DNA of 64,000 nucleotides, from assembly GCA_947568835.1 (NCBI GenBank), contig OX387602.1, positions 27,798,633-27,862,632 of the forward strand. The letters are read 5' to 3'. The position numbers and the translations under genes were made by a program. The stretch is from Protonemura montana. Taxonomy: Eukaryota; Arthropoda; Insecta; Plecoptera; Nemouridae. The first letter of the stretch is position 1. Each line of letters starts with the position of its first letter. The notes beneath the pieces are model-generated. The model did no database searches and had not been told where the DNA came from. It saw nothing but the letters and a program-made list of their open reading frames with translations. Below are positions 10,670 through 21,359 of this stretch, piece after piece.

Positions 10670-11841
10670 GTTTCCACTCAGTCTTGGTTTGGCTGTCCGC
10701 GATCTGATTGCTGCTCGCGGTACGACAGAATTCGATCTCCTGCCTGCGTCATCGAGACGTCGCTACCGCAGCGTCGATAGATGTAAGTCAGAACGAGCTT
10801 TCACTCGTTTTACTTTTCTAATGCGAGTCTGTTATCTCTTGCTTTAGTCTTGGTTCACTTCTTCTCACTTCTGGCCTCGATGTATTTAGTTGGCACGTTG
10901 GTATGAGTTAGCTTTTCAAAGGCATATCTCGTCGAGAAATGGAGACATTTTGTCTGTGTTTAGGAGTTTTACTAAAGCTTTACTTTATAATAAAATGAAA
11001 TAATGTGATTTTACTAGAGCACAGGGATGGTCTGTCCTGGGTTCAAGTTGTAACATGGCCTTTATGTATGTATGTAATATTTTTATTTAGCAGATGCTAT
11101 TTTGAAATACATTTTTTCACATTAGCTCGTCTTGAAGCAAAAATAATTCAAATTTATTCAAAGGGTGGAGTTTTTGTAATACATTCTTTCACATTCATGC
11201 TGTCAATTGCTATACAATTTCCTCGGCCATAATCGCAAAACACTTACCGCAATGGTAAACGCACACCATTGACAGATCTCTACACTTCTGGCACAAATAT
11301 ATTACGTTAATCCTTCACCCCCCAAGAACGGAACATCAGCATAAGCTTTATCTAAGTAGAAATTATTTACGTTCAAGTCCATGAGAAAATAGTTCTATTT
11401 GGCAGCTCTGCAATTTACACACATAAAATAGTCCAAAGTTAGCAAAAACTACTTCTAGATCTCTACAAAGGTGTGTTTGAATTTTGCACCGACTTTCGAT
11501 CCGACGTGAACATTACAAAACAGCTGACAAAACTAAACCCAATCAACAGGTTCATGACCAGCAAACAAAGTTTGTTTTCTTTAGTTCAAGAACTGGTTTT
11601 GCAATTTTTCCTGTGAAAATTTAGTTGTCCGGAGTATGTATAAGTGTGTGCAAGAGTCGTCTTGTACCTTCCAACGAGTCTAATGTGACTTTATTCTGTT
11701 TTCAGGTGAACTCCACAAACCTCTGCTTGAAGCTGAAGCGTCTTGGCTTCCTCTCGTACGAATCGACGAACTCCGACGAAAACTCGGCACACGAATCGGA
11801 GACCTTGCTTCAAGCACTGGAAATTGTAGCAAGGATGTTCT
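10670..11841 (+). CDS. two-exon candidate gene fragment, unknown product
   Basis: Exon 1 (10,670-10,782) follows a T-rich tract and GCAG, and ends at a perfect GTAAGT donor. Exon 2 (11,706-11,841) follows TTTTCAG and ends at GTGAGA. The phases match (1 nt carried over). Joined, they read 37 residues starting FPLSLGLAVRDLIAARG, then Cys, then 44 residues including ELHKPLLEAEASWLPLVR and IDELRRKLGTRIGDLASS. Each exon has strong splice sites and a GC content above its surroundings, which supports coding. I do not recognise the protein. No upstream or downstream partner exon is certain, and the candidate acceptor at about 11,922 gives a stop at once. It lies opposite to, and between, the ClC and IFT122 exons. 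Confidence 0.45.
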
Positions 11842-12184
11842 GTGAGACTTTTATCAGGTGTCTGAGAAAATATGGGTAACTTTTATTTGTTAGATAACAT
11901 ATTTCATTGCTTGCTTTGCAGGGCTTAACATCACGTCAGTTCAGAGGCTGTTTGCGTCTCGAGTTCAGGAAATATTAATAATTCGTGTGACAATAATAAT
12001 AATAATAAAATAACAAATAATAACAATACAATAATACAATAATAATTTGTGTGACAAGAAAAATTTGGGGACAATTCCATAGTTGTTAGGCTTCATGTCC
12101 AAGTTTTGGTCGTTGTGGGTTCTTACTAGAGGTTTTTTGTTCTTCACAGTTTTGATTGGTTAGGTAGGTTGGTTAGGTTTTGAT

Positions 12185-12370
12185 TAGGCCAGTTTTACAT
12201 AAAATTCTCCATTGAAACCCGATCAAATAACTGGAAGAATGCCACGTTGGTTTAATCTTACAAAAAAATGTACAAATTAAAACTATTTCCAGCTGTTTCA
12301 ACCAATTTTTGCTATTTCCATAAAGAAACTTACATCCAAGTGCAAAGTGACACATAACAACAACCCCACA
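12185..12370 (+). repeat. dispersed repeat, copy 2 of the 4,028 family
   Basis: It shares 'acaaattaaaact', 'tttccagctgtttc' and 'accaatttttgct' with 4028-4240 in the same order. An (ATA)n-rich stretch lies just upstream (11,990-12,045). Confidence 0.6.
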
Positions 12371-12769
12371 TAGCAACAGTCCCTGTTACTTGAAATGGAC
12401 ATCATCTTGATTATAGGTTTTATACAAGGTTAATAAACACAAAAGTTTCTCTGTCCCTGCCTACCTGTGCCTGGTCAAACATGCAAACGTCGGTAAACAT
12501 TGCCAGCGCTTGTTGTTCGTGATAGCTTCGCTTAAATAGCTGCGCGGCTTCACTGAACCTGCCCTGGTACGCAAGCAGATCGGGCACGGAAGGAGTCGGC
12601 ATCCGCCTAACCGCCGCGAGATCAACGCTGAAATCACGAGCACGCTTCAAACAATTGGGTACCAAGGCAAGGGGATATGGAACCCACGCAAGATCATTCA
12701 GCATTTTTAGCATCTGAATGCATTTTTATGCAATTTTTCTTTTTCTCTCAAATTTTCATCAAATGCACT

Positions 12770-12920
12770 TAAATCTTCTCAAAAATGACATGATGACAAA
12801 AATGACTTGCAACAGGTGAAGATCTAGATTCCAGTTCCTATTTGGACACAAATTTTTGAGAGGTTATTAATTTTCTCAATAATAAAAAGGGTTAAGACTG
12901 ATTTAAATTAAGTAATTCAA
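12770..12920. repeat. degenerate tRNA-SINE-like copy
   Basis: It contains 'aggtgaagatctagattccagttcc', a worn B-box region, then 'tttttgagaggttattaat..aataataaaaa' and 'gatttaaatta'. The block order is the same as at 30,052-30,215. Confidence 0.45.
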
Positions 12921-13450
12921 TTTGAAATAAGAGATAGCACTATGTAGAAGAGTTTGCTGTTGTTTGGTGAAACCTAGTCTTACCTTAGTCTGCCAGGAGC
13001 TCGAGGAGCTTGAGATCCTTGGTGTGGCGCTGAGCACGCCTGGCCACTTCGAGGTCGAGGGGGCCATCCAAGGTAGCCAGGGCTAGGGCATGCCATTCAC
13101 CCCCAGGTACACCCATGCACGCCACCCCGTATGCAGACCTGGCACATTACATACACACACTTGATTCACGATACAGTTCTCAATCCCAACTCGGGCTCAG
13201 TGATGTATTGGTCAATGCACGCGGGTGTACGCAGTCCACCCACTATTAATTTTATTTTTGGCCGTACCCCCACTTTGAATTTTTGAGGGAACGCAGGTGA
13301 ATGCACGGGAAAGCAGTATTAAATTATGATTATTCGGAATATCCTGCACTTCTTTATTTTCAAGGCGAAATTATCCCAGTTAAGGGTTTTATTTCTAATA
13401 ATCCACTTACTTAAAAATAGACCTAGCAAGAATGCCACTGTTTGCGAACG

Positions 13451-16343
13451 TACTTAGAGCTTAGAGAACATAATACGGTAGGGTAGAGCTGTATAAGGAT
13501 AGGGCGAGTTTCTGCCCGATTGAGGCTGGTGTTCTGGTATGACGCTAGGGCGTAGTATTCGACGGTAGCGCCAAACGGTGATTGCTAGTAACTTTTTGAC
13601 TACTTTATCGACGTGCCTGAGGCTAACTAAGAAATAAATTCTTTGGGTCGAGCCAGGTACATCTGGTGGGCTCGAAAGGTTTACTATTTTTAGAAACTCA
13701 GAATCACAAACATGTGTAATCTTTTTGCTTAGCAGGCTAGCGAAATATTAGGCCCCCGTTTTACCTGCGTTTTCAAATACTAGCTGAGAGTGGTTTCGGT
13801 AAAAGCGACCTTTACTCACAATGCGTCAAAACGTACTCCACACATATTATTCATAAAACAGATATATTTAATTATTTGTGGAGTCAATCTTATTCCCAAC
13901 ATTTGATGCATTTTGTTAACTGAATATGCGATTTGTTAAGATGATAAGATTTTTTTTTTGGAAGCATATTAAATCACCAGTTACACCTCGAAAGCGTAAG
14001 CTGATGAAGAATTTGGGAGCCGCTAAATTAGCGGTAAAGCGTAGCAAAAGCCAGGCGGTATATTGGAAGAATAAACATTCAATGATTCGTGATTTGTCAA
14101 GAGAGGATGTAGCAATAGCTTCCGCTTCGTTTTTGCCTCCTGACGTGCACACGTTTTTCAAAATGCAATTGCTGCATAAGAAAACGCAGAAATGGACTTC
14201 TGCTGAAAAACAGCTCGCACTGGCCATGCATTACAAGAGCCCTGGCTTGTATTCAGATTTAAGGGAGAGGTTTGATTTCAATCTGCCGGGCAAGTCTGCA
14301 ATTGAGAGATGGCTCAGTGAGTTGGACTTGCAGCCAGGTCTATGCGCATCGCTGATGTCAAAGCTGCGCGAAAAGATGGCCCAAATGTCCCCTGTTGAAC
14401 GCGAGTGCGTTCTTGTTTTCGACGAAATGTCGATTAAGAGAGATCTGCAATATTCCCCTCGATATGACTTGATTGAAGGTTTCGAAGATTTGGGTGAATT
14501 AGGTAGGAAGGCGACCTCTGGATCACATATTCTTGTATTTATGATTCGTGGCCTTAATTTTAGTTACAAGATGCCCTTGGCATTTTCTGTGGCTGGCACA
14601 AATGTGTCTGGGGATGATATGTTGAAATTAGTGAAACAAAATATTATAGCCCTATTTGAAGCGGGTGCGGTCGGTCGTGCTTTCACATGTGACCAGGGGT
14701 CGAACTACCAATCTCTAATGAAGAAGTTGAATCTGGAGCTTGGCGAACAATTTTTCAAACACCCAAATGGTCGTAAAATATATGCTCTTTACGACGTGCC
14801 ACATTTGTTCAAAAGCATCAGAAACAATTTGATCAGCAAAGATTTCTTTGTCGCGCTAGACGGTGTTGTCCAGCAAGTGTCTTGGCGCTATGTGCGAGAT
14901 GTTTATGTCATAGACCAGGGATCAAACTTTGCTAGAGACAATGTTAAGTTAAGCACTCGACACATTGCACCTTATAAATTTGACAGGATGTCTGTGAATC
15001 TGGCTGTCCAAGCGCTCTCGGGGTCAACGGCGGCGTTGATAAACACGTTGATTGGGACCGGAGAGTTAAAATCGAGAACTGCATCGTCCACTGCTAAATT
15101 CATAGGCATCCTCAATAATCTCTTTGACGCACTGAACAGCTCAATTATGTTGGTTTCGAACCATTATAATTGTGCTATATCTAGGAAAAATCGGATTGCT
15201 CGGAACACTTTAGAAAATGCTCCTGAATTCATTAATACTTGGGTGGTGTGTAAGCGGACATCGCGGGACAGGCTGCTTCGTAGGGCTCAGAAATACCATC
15301 CGCGCCATCCTTGAATTGTTGAATGATTTGGAAGCAGAGGGTTATTATTTCCTCCTCACTCCTCGCTTAAACCAAGATCCCATTGAGTGTTTGTTTTCGA
15401 TGATTCGAGCTCGTGGTGGATTCGATCGCAATCCAACGACTCGGCAGTTGATTCGCTTTTGGTGGCCATCATTGCAATGCAGTTTATAAGAGTGTCGAAG
15501 TCATCGAACACAAATTGAACACAAATCGAACACATTTACCCTGTCCTGTCGCTTCGACAAGTCAGTTGGATAAACAACACTGGTTCGCGTCGAATACCTG
15601 CTCGGAAGAAACAAAAGGAATTCTTTTTTCACCTTTGCCTCGGGCATACTTTATGTTTCCTGCACATAGAAAAACTAATTCGCAATAATTTGTGACAGCA
15701 ACTGGAGGGATCGGATTATTTCTGTTGATTATATATTTCATAAGTCGCAATTTTATAGCATAAAACTAAAAAATAAAACGTCATCCAGAAACCTACGAAA
15801 ATGTTTCAGATTTAGATTGTTTTTAAACAATTAGTTGCAGAAAGAAAATACCGCTGTCAAAGATTAAATTCCACTTTACACTTACAAGTAAAGAACCTGA
15901 ATGAGCCTGATGTTCAAAATCTCTTAAGATTAAAAGTAACCATCGACAAGGATGAAATGGATTTCCTTGTTTCAAGTCACAGAGTCCATGTAAACATTAG
16001 AGTTGATTTGGTATCGTCTCACGACGATACTCGGGACTGGTGAACAGAATGGTCGCTACCCGCTTCTAAAAATAGCACACCCTTTTCGCTACCTGGCAAT
16101 TGCGATCCCGCCGACAGGCTCACAAATATCGCATTTTCTGACATAGCCTGAGCCGAGTCGGTAAGGTAGTCATGTAGTTCCTAGGCAGTGCCACTAAAAT
16201 CCCGCAATCGCTAGCTGCTGGCACCCCAAACGACTGCTGCGATCATGGTGTGATGCCACAGAAGGTCCACAAAGTTGACAGAAACTTTAACACAGACTGT
16301 ACGGCTCTACCCTACCCGTATTATTTTCTCTAAGCTTAGAGTA
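13451..16343 (+). mobile_element. P-element-like DNA transposon with 43/44-nt terminal or subterminal inverted repeats
   Basis: Positions 13,451-13,493 and 16,300-16,343 are inverted repeats (43 and 44 nt, a few mismatches and one indel). Their core reads gcttagagaa..ataatacgg, then tagggtagagc. The 2.9-kb span matches the usual size of complete P elements, and the enclosed gene is a P-element transposase. No 8-bp target duplication is visible at these exact ends (tgcgaacg against ggtagact). The repeats may therefore be subterminal, or the insertion is old. The element sits inside the decayed IFT122 locus, between remnants 3 and 2. Confidence 0.8.
13926..15489 (+). pseudogene. P-element transposase (THAP9-like), frameshifted and lacking a THAP domain
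   Basis: From the ATG at 13,926 the frame stays open for 462 residues, to 15,314. It contains a basic coiled-coil start (residues 20-60), the P-element helix-turn-helix region (about 85-140), and RNase-H-like catalytic Asp in VLVFDEMS (Asp166) and FTCDQGSN (Asp256). DVPHLFKSIRNNL follows, then the insertion domain (HIAPYKFDRMSVNLAVQALSG). After about 15,240 homology moves to another frame (SGHRGTGCFVGLRNTIRA), which ends at 15,489. That frame carries the motif holding the third acidic residue (LNQDPIECLFSMIRARGG). One frameshift in INTWVV therefore separates the third catalytic residue from the first two. No N-terminal THAP zinc finger was found in 13,494-13,925. The protein cannot be functional as read, unless splicing or frameshifting intervenes. 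Confidence 0.88.
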
Positions 16344-17340
16344 GGTAGACTGGAATTATGTCGGCGTCGCGACTCACAACAAAGGGGTTAGTTAGAACCA
16401 TATTACTGTTATCACTTAGGGAAGTCGGTAGCCGCTTTCGCGGCGTCGCACGGCGGTGCAAGCTCTCAGAAGCAAGCCCGCTTCAAATAATAAGAATTCG
16501 CAGGAAAGACAAAAATACAAACAATAACCAAATTGCCACATACGAGCCACACTGGACGAGTAAGTTCAATTCAAGATACAGAAGAGGAAGCAAGTGGATT
16601 TGCATTCCCTTTCGGGCCTTGCTCCTCCTAAAAAACCAAAATTTGATAGGGGAGAAGTTGAAGACACCACCAACGTCGAATGAAGAAGAGCTCAATGAAA
16701 AAGAGTCATTGTGGAAACTGATGTAATCTCGTCAACGCGAAAGTACGCGCGTATCTATGGATAGTTTCAACAAAAATTTAAACCAGTATTCGATTAAAAT
16801 GATTGACTTTATTTTACCAGATTCCCGAATCCCCACCAAATTTAAAGACTGCAACAATGTGGGAAGGTGAAGACATGAGAGGGCGGTATTAATTTAATTT
16901 TCTCAAAATCATTACGTAATTAAAAATGCAGTTCTGACCATGTCATTCCAAGGCCAATTTCATCGTAAACTCGTAGATTGACTCCAAAAGAAGCCTTAGA
17001 ATAAAAATTCACTTGGAGCTGCGCCCGAAGCCCCCTATTTTCCACTCTTTCGGTGCATTCACCTTGGGTCTCCTCCTCCTCCCCCCCCCCCCCCCCCACC
17101 CCGCCCGCCGACACAAAAAAATGGGTCATTTTTGCGTACCCCCACTAAAAATTTTACGAATACATCACTGCTCGGGCTACTACAATCACTACAAAGGTAC
17201 AGAATTTACAGGCTTATTTTTTTATTTAAATTTTATTTCCATCCATTAAGTACCACGGGTCAACTGAAAAACTTCTTCTCAAGAAAAATAAAATATGTCC
17301 ACTCTTGATAAAACATAGGCATAGGAAAAGCTTTCTACTT
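15490..17340. other. 3' part of the P-like element and gene-free DNA
   Basis: Positions 15,490-16,299 are non-coding transposon sequence. Positions 16,344-17,340 contain no recognised gene. They hold a poly-C run (17,082-17,098) and short open frames without similarity to anything I know. Confidence 0.5.
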
Positions 17341-17351
17341 CTATGATACAA

Positions 17352-17729
17352 ATAGGATGCCAAGAGGCTGGATATTGTGAATAGGGTGCCAAGAGGCTGG
17401 ATATTGTGAATAGGGTGCCAAGAGGCTGGATATTGTGAATAGGGTGCCAAGAGGCTGAATATTGTGAATAGGGTGCCAAAGGGCTGGATATTGTGAATAG
17501 CATGCCGAGAGGCTGGATATTGTGAATAGCATGCCAAGAGGCTGGATATTGTGAATAGGGTGCCAAGGGGCTGGATATTGTGAATAGGGTGCCAAGAGGC
17601 TGGATATTGTGAATAGGGTGCCAAGAGGCTGGATATTGTGAATAGGGTGCCAAGAGGCTGGATATTGTGAATAGGGTGCCAAGAGGCTGGATATTGTGAA
17701 TAGGGTACCAAGAGGCTGGATATTGTGAA
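17352..17729 (+). repeat. 29-bp minisatellite, about 13 copies
   Basis: The unit is about 29 bp, tgccaagaggctggatat followed by tgtgaataggg. Variants include gccgagaggc and gccaaggggc. Because 29 is not a multiple of 3, each copy shifts frame, and all three minus frames stay open as repetitive proteins of no meaning. The array abuts a 5S-derived SINE at 17,731. Confidence 0.93.
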
Positions 17730-17730
17730 C

Positions 17731-18057
17731 CTAGCCTAGAAGGGAGGAGGGGAAACCCGGTGCCAGCAAGTAGCCTACTCCTGTCGAAGAGCACCAAACG
17801 GACCACCGGCTTAACGTCCCTTCCGAAGGACGGTACAACGCAAACAACAGGATTCCTCCACAAATCCATGCTGTCGAGAGGTTTATAAGCAAGGCGAATG
17901 AAGTTGATGTACTAACTTTCATCCCTCCAACCTCTCTCCCGAACAAAACTGGTCATGCGTATGATGGTCACCCATCCAATACCTGACTCAGCGCAGTGTT
18001 GCTTAACCTCGGTGATCTAACGAGAACCGGTGTTTCCAACATGTCAAACCGTTCGGT
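17731..18057 (-). mobile_element. 5S-rRNA-derived SINE, nearly complete
   Basis: The minus strand starts in a 5S-like head at 18,057 (ACCGAACGG..AACACCGGTTCTCGTTAGATC, then GAGGTTAAGCAACACTGCG and GGTATTGGATGGGTGACC). That block follows the box A-IE-C control region of 5S rRNA genes. The body continues through 'gagagaggttggaggga' to 'cttctaggctagg' at 17,731. The head should supply an internal RNA polymerase III promoter. Confidence 0.82.
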
Positions 18058-18499
18058 GATCCTTCAGCAGGTGTTGTATGATCATGTCTGTCATGTTCTT
18101 GAGGAATGCTTACCTTTCTTTGTACAGGCTAAGCACCGTGCTGAACTCAAGCTGTTAGCAGGCAATGGTACCACCCTAGCAGCCCACGGCCTTGTTAACC
18201 CCTGGTGCCTAGTACCTACATTGGACTGCTTGATGGCACTTACCACGAAGGATGAAACGGATCTGGCCGCACAGCATCAGACCCACAAAGCCTGCATATC
18301 TTCGATGGTACCAAGTCTGATCCTGTCGCGAGTTGGCAGCGAACAGCGTCGGTCCGTTCCGCCCACTAGCAAATACTCTCCGTTGTGTAGGGTAGCCAGC
18401 ACAGAGCGGATCACCACCTGGCGCCCGCACCACCTGACAGGGTAGAGAGTCAAGATTAAATCAAGGAGAAAACCGGAAAAATCAATGGCATGGAATCAA

Positions 18500-18625
18500 A
18501 AACCAATCATGTAAAATCTGATTTAAATTGCAAATGCCTGTAATGTGCGAAGTAATTTACTATCAGGAACTCGAACCCCGATCTCCACCTGTCGAGGGTG
18601 TTGCTCTAACCAGTTCAGCTACTTA
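18500..18625 (-). mobile_element. tRNA-derived SINE head
   Basis: On the minus strand an A-box-like TAGCTGAACTGGTTAGAGCA (18,621-18,602) is followed about 25 bp later by a B box GGTTCGAGTTC (18,577-18,567). A tail (gcatttgcaatttaaatcag) shared with 200 and 30,200 comes next. The acceptor stem does not close, so this is a SINE and not a tRNA gene. Confidence 0.7.
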
Positions 18626-19099
18626 GACGTTTGGCATTTGTTGAGAGGATTCTAGTGTATTTGATGAGAATGACGGATCTCCAAGGAATAGAACCATGAG
18701 GCTGTGAATACTCACTGTGTTTCAGTCCCATCTTGATTAATAAAGTTAATTGATTGGAAGCAACTAAACATAAAAAAACTGTTATTTCTTCACTTCTTTC
18801 TCACCCCATTCTCCAGGCCGGAGTAGTTGAGGACCGGAGTAGTGTCGGAACTCCAGGCTAGTGCGGAGATCAGAGGTCTGGCGGCTCGATTCATCCACGT
18901 TCTTCCCCGCCCTTGCCTCGTAGAGACACCACTCTAGCAACAGGCACACCCCCGTTACCAAGGGAACCACGGGCTAATCGGACAATTAAACCTGAAAGAA
19001 TGTTACATCTTCCCGAGATTATTATGGTTTATTTGACTCATGTCTACTTTCTCTAACCTAAGTACCTACTAGATATTTAAAAAAAAAAAAATTTAAACT

Positions 19100-19230
19100 G
19101 GCCTTTTCAATGCTAAGAACAACTGATTTTTTCCAACGTTTTGCAACGTATGCCTGTTACTTCAGCAAGGGTGGACCTTGCGGTCAAATATCACAGAGAC
19201 CCTTGATAAAGTAAAAGGAATAAGTCACAA
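19100..19230 (-). mobile_element. Penelope-like element remnant with degenerate hammerhead motif
   Basis: Minus strand, 19,167-19,132: CTGAAGTAACAGGCATACG followed by TTGCAAAACGTTGG. This resembles the intact motif at 31,466-31,500 but lacks the full CUGANGA/GAAA core. The flank 'ttagcattgaaaaggc' also matches the sequence after the motif at 31.5 kb. Confidence 0.5.
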
Positions 19231-19564
19231 AATATCTGGAAAATTTGTTATTTCTATTTACCATTCAAAAACCCAGTTTGAAATAGTTTCTTTCCCAGTT
19301 TATAGAAGGACAAATATTAAAATTTTTAAGAAAACACATATGAGTACTTGAGAACGCCTTCGAGCTTTGACGTGCAAATTATGACATTTTTATCGGCGCT
19401 GCCAGATGCAAGTCGTTTTCCATCCTCTCCATAGACAACTCAGTAGGCTGTGTCTTTGTGGCTTAGAAAATAATATTCAGTTAGATGCAGTGTTTTATGG
19501 TTTTTCTGGAATTTCCACTAGGGAGCTTAAACCAGCAAGAGAATGATGGAAAGGAAGCTAGAGT

Positions 19565-19713
19565 GGAAAAATGAACAACCGAACAGGGATACGAACCAGG
19601 GACCTCCCAATTGCCGGTCGGCCCGTCCGGTCGAGTGATTGACCTCTCAATTGCACCCGACCGGCAATTGGGAGGTCCCGGGTTCGTATTCCGGTTCGGT
19701 TGCACATTTTTCC
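19565..19713. repeat. inverted pair of tRNA-like SINE heads
   Basis: Positions 19,565-19,622 and 19,657-19,713 are inverted copies (arms containing gacctcccaattgccggtcgg), with a 34-nt spacer. Each arm includes a B-box-like sequence (gggttcgtattcc). Two SINE heads in head-to-head orientation, or a fold-back derivative, would explain this. Confidence 0.75.
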
Positions 19714-20064
19714 AGTCCAGCTTCCTTAAAGATCGAAGACCGAGATGCTGTATCGAAATTTTGAATCACAATTTTGCCAGCTTTAGCCATAAGCAACGGA
19801 GACATACCTTCTAGATGTTGGATCAGGGACCATCTGTTGTGCCGTAAACCAACACACACTATCCTGCAGCTACGACCAGTTGGGAACCGTCAGGGTTGGA
19901 ACACAAATCGGAGATGCTGCAAATAAACAATTAGTTCTGATCACTCTTTGTTTTTATTCTTTGGTTATGATGGACCTTGTACCTATAGCTTAGCTTAGAA
20001 TACATGTAAGTGACGCTATTTTGTGAGGTTATTCTTACCATTGCTCCACTTTATCTCGGTTATG

Positions 20065-20300
20065 TACCTTCCAATACCTGACCCAGCGTAGTGTTGCTTA
20101 ACTTAGGTAATCTCACAAGGGCCGTTGTTCCCAACACGACAAACCGTTCGGTGGTCACCCATCCAATACCTTACCCAACGGAGTGTTGCTTAACTTAGGT
20201 AATCTCACAAGGGCCGTTGTTTTCAACACGACAAACCGTTCGGTGGTCACCCATCCAATACCTTACCCAACGCAGTGTTGCTTAACTTCGGTGATGCCAG
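20065..20300 (-). mobile_element. tandem 5S-derived SINE heads (2.5 copies, about 98-bp period)
   Basis: The block 'accttacccaacg..agtgttgcttaactta' with 'acgacaaaccgttcggtggtcacc' repeats with a period near 98 bp. Each copy is the complement of the 5S-like SINE head. The tandem arrangement is unusual for SINE insertions and suggests local duplication or dimeric elements. Confidence 0.7.
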
Positions 20301-21359
20301 GGAAAGACCGAGTGCCCAGTGAAGGGCCCAGCGAAGGGTCCAGCAAAGGGCCCACCATAAAGTCATAACTGATACTTAATGATAGATAATAAATGGAGTT
20401 CAATCTTCTGAATATTACATTTGTAGCCCCGCTCCTGCAAAAATTGTGCGATGTTATTACAGCTATTACCTTACCGCAGGGTGTGAAAGGCGGGTCTGGG
20501 CCTCGGCGAATGAAAGACTAAAAGCGAAGACACTAGCATGAACTTCGAACCATAGCTTGGACTGATGATTAGTGATACTATGGGTAGACAGTAGAAAGAA
20601 ACCTAAGGAAACTAACTGACGATTTGCTGGAAGGTATTGGGCCTCTAGTGCAAAATTTGAAACTAAATTGGAGCACACACAAAAAACTCTAGTTAAGTTC
20701 CCTAGTTATGTCCAAGCATTGCCTTCATGGCATGTGTATGATGTACCGTGAGAAAAGCAGAACATGCCAATATCTCCTCTCTCGAACGCCGCTGCCGGGG
20801 TTAGGCTCTGTCTCTGTCTGACCCACATAGACCAGCAACAGAAGGAAATATCTTCTGTCAACTACCCTCACTTTTAGAATATACCTCAACATACAGATAT
20901 TAATTCCAGACATTCTTTCTAGACATACTCTCCAGAAAAATGCAATACAACTGAAATCAGAGAGCCAAGCATTGCTAGATCTCTTACCAAGCTAATGACA
21001 ACCATACCATGCCGATGACAACTGGCCGAGTTCAAACACCGCACTTATAGTTAGAAAAAACAATTAATAATATTTCAATAACATGTGCTAAAACTAAAGA
21101 AAAAACTATACTAAAAAAGTAAACTTAAAAAAGAAGTGAAGCGTTTGATAGCTGAAATTTCAATATGATTTGTTTATCTCAAGACAGAAACGAACGCTGT
21201 TTTCTCCCCCAGGCAATGTGAGCATATACAGGTAAGCATGTACAGGTCATGATTGCATATGATGATATTATCATATCATCATATCATGATGGACAATTTC
21301 ATGGCATCATTCCATGTTTGATTATTATTATTTGTGGTGTTCAACGACGCACTGTTTTG

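Larger units (their letters stand above)
12465..19916 (-). pseudogene. IFT122: IFT122 (intraflagellar transport complex A), decayed copy: four exon remnants
   Basis: Four segments align in order with IFT122, the WD40/TPR subunit of the IFT-A complex in cilia. (1) 19,916-19,808 reads ISDLCSNPDGSQLVVAAG, a TAG codon, then VLVYGTTDG; after one missing C the frame continues as LIQHLEG. This matches the first WD repeat (INDIAFKPDGTQLILAAG). (2) 18,433-18,244 reads NGEYLLVGGTDRR and RIRLGTIED..LWV, then TGA where a conserved Trp is expected, then CCAARSVSSFV to a GTAAGT donor. (3) 13,138-12,984 reads AYGVACMGVPGGEWHALAL and RHTKDLKLLELLAD, then TAA just before a GTAAGA donor. (4) 12,627-12,465 reads DLLAYQGRFSEAAQLFKR and EQQALAMFTDVCMFDQAQ to a GTAGGC donor. 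Segment 3 cannot join segment 4 in phase. The large middle part and the C-terminal half were not found, and several transposons sit between the remnants. Splice sites persist, so this is a decayed gene copy, not a retrocopy. Assembly errors could explain single defects but hardly all of them. Confidence 0.75.

Noticed and set aside
13916..14227. 103-codon minus-strand frame
   Set aside because: It lies antisense to the P-element transposase, which has clear homology.
17352..17729. CRISPR-like direct repeats
   Set aside because: The copies are contiguous without spacers and the window is eukaryotic.
17226..17869. Long minus-strand frames with repeated SQYPASWHPIHNIQPLG
   Set aside because: These are translations of the 29-bp minisatellite in all three frames; there is no sign of a gene.
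17960..18057. Functional 5S rRNA gene
   Set aside because: Only the central region resembles 5S rRNA. The ends and helix I are absent and a SINE body follows.
18500..18625. Functional tRNA gene on the minus strand
   Set aside because: A and B boxes are present, but the acceptor stem does not pair and the tail is that of a SINE.
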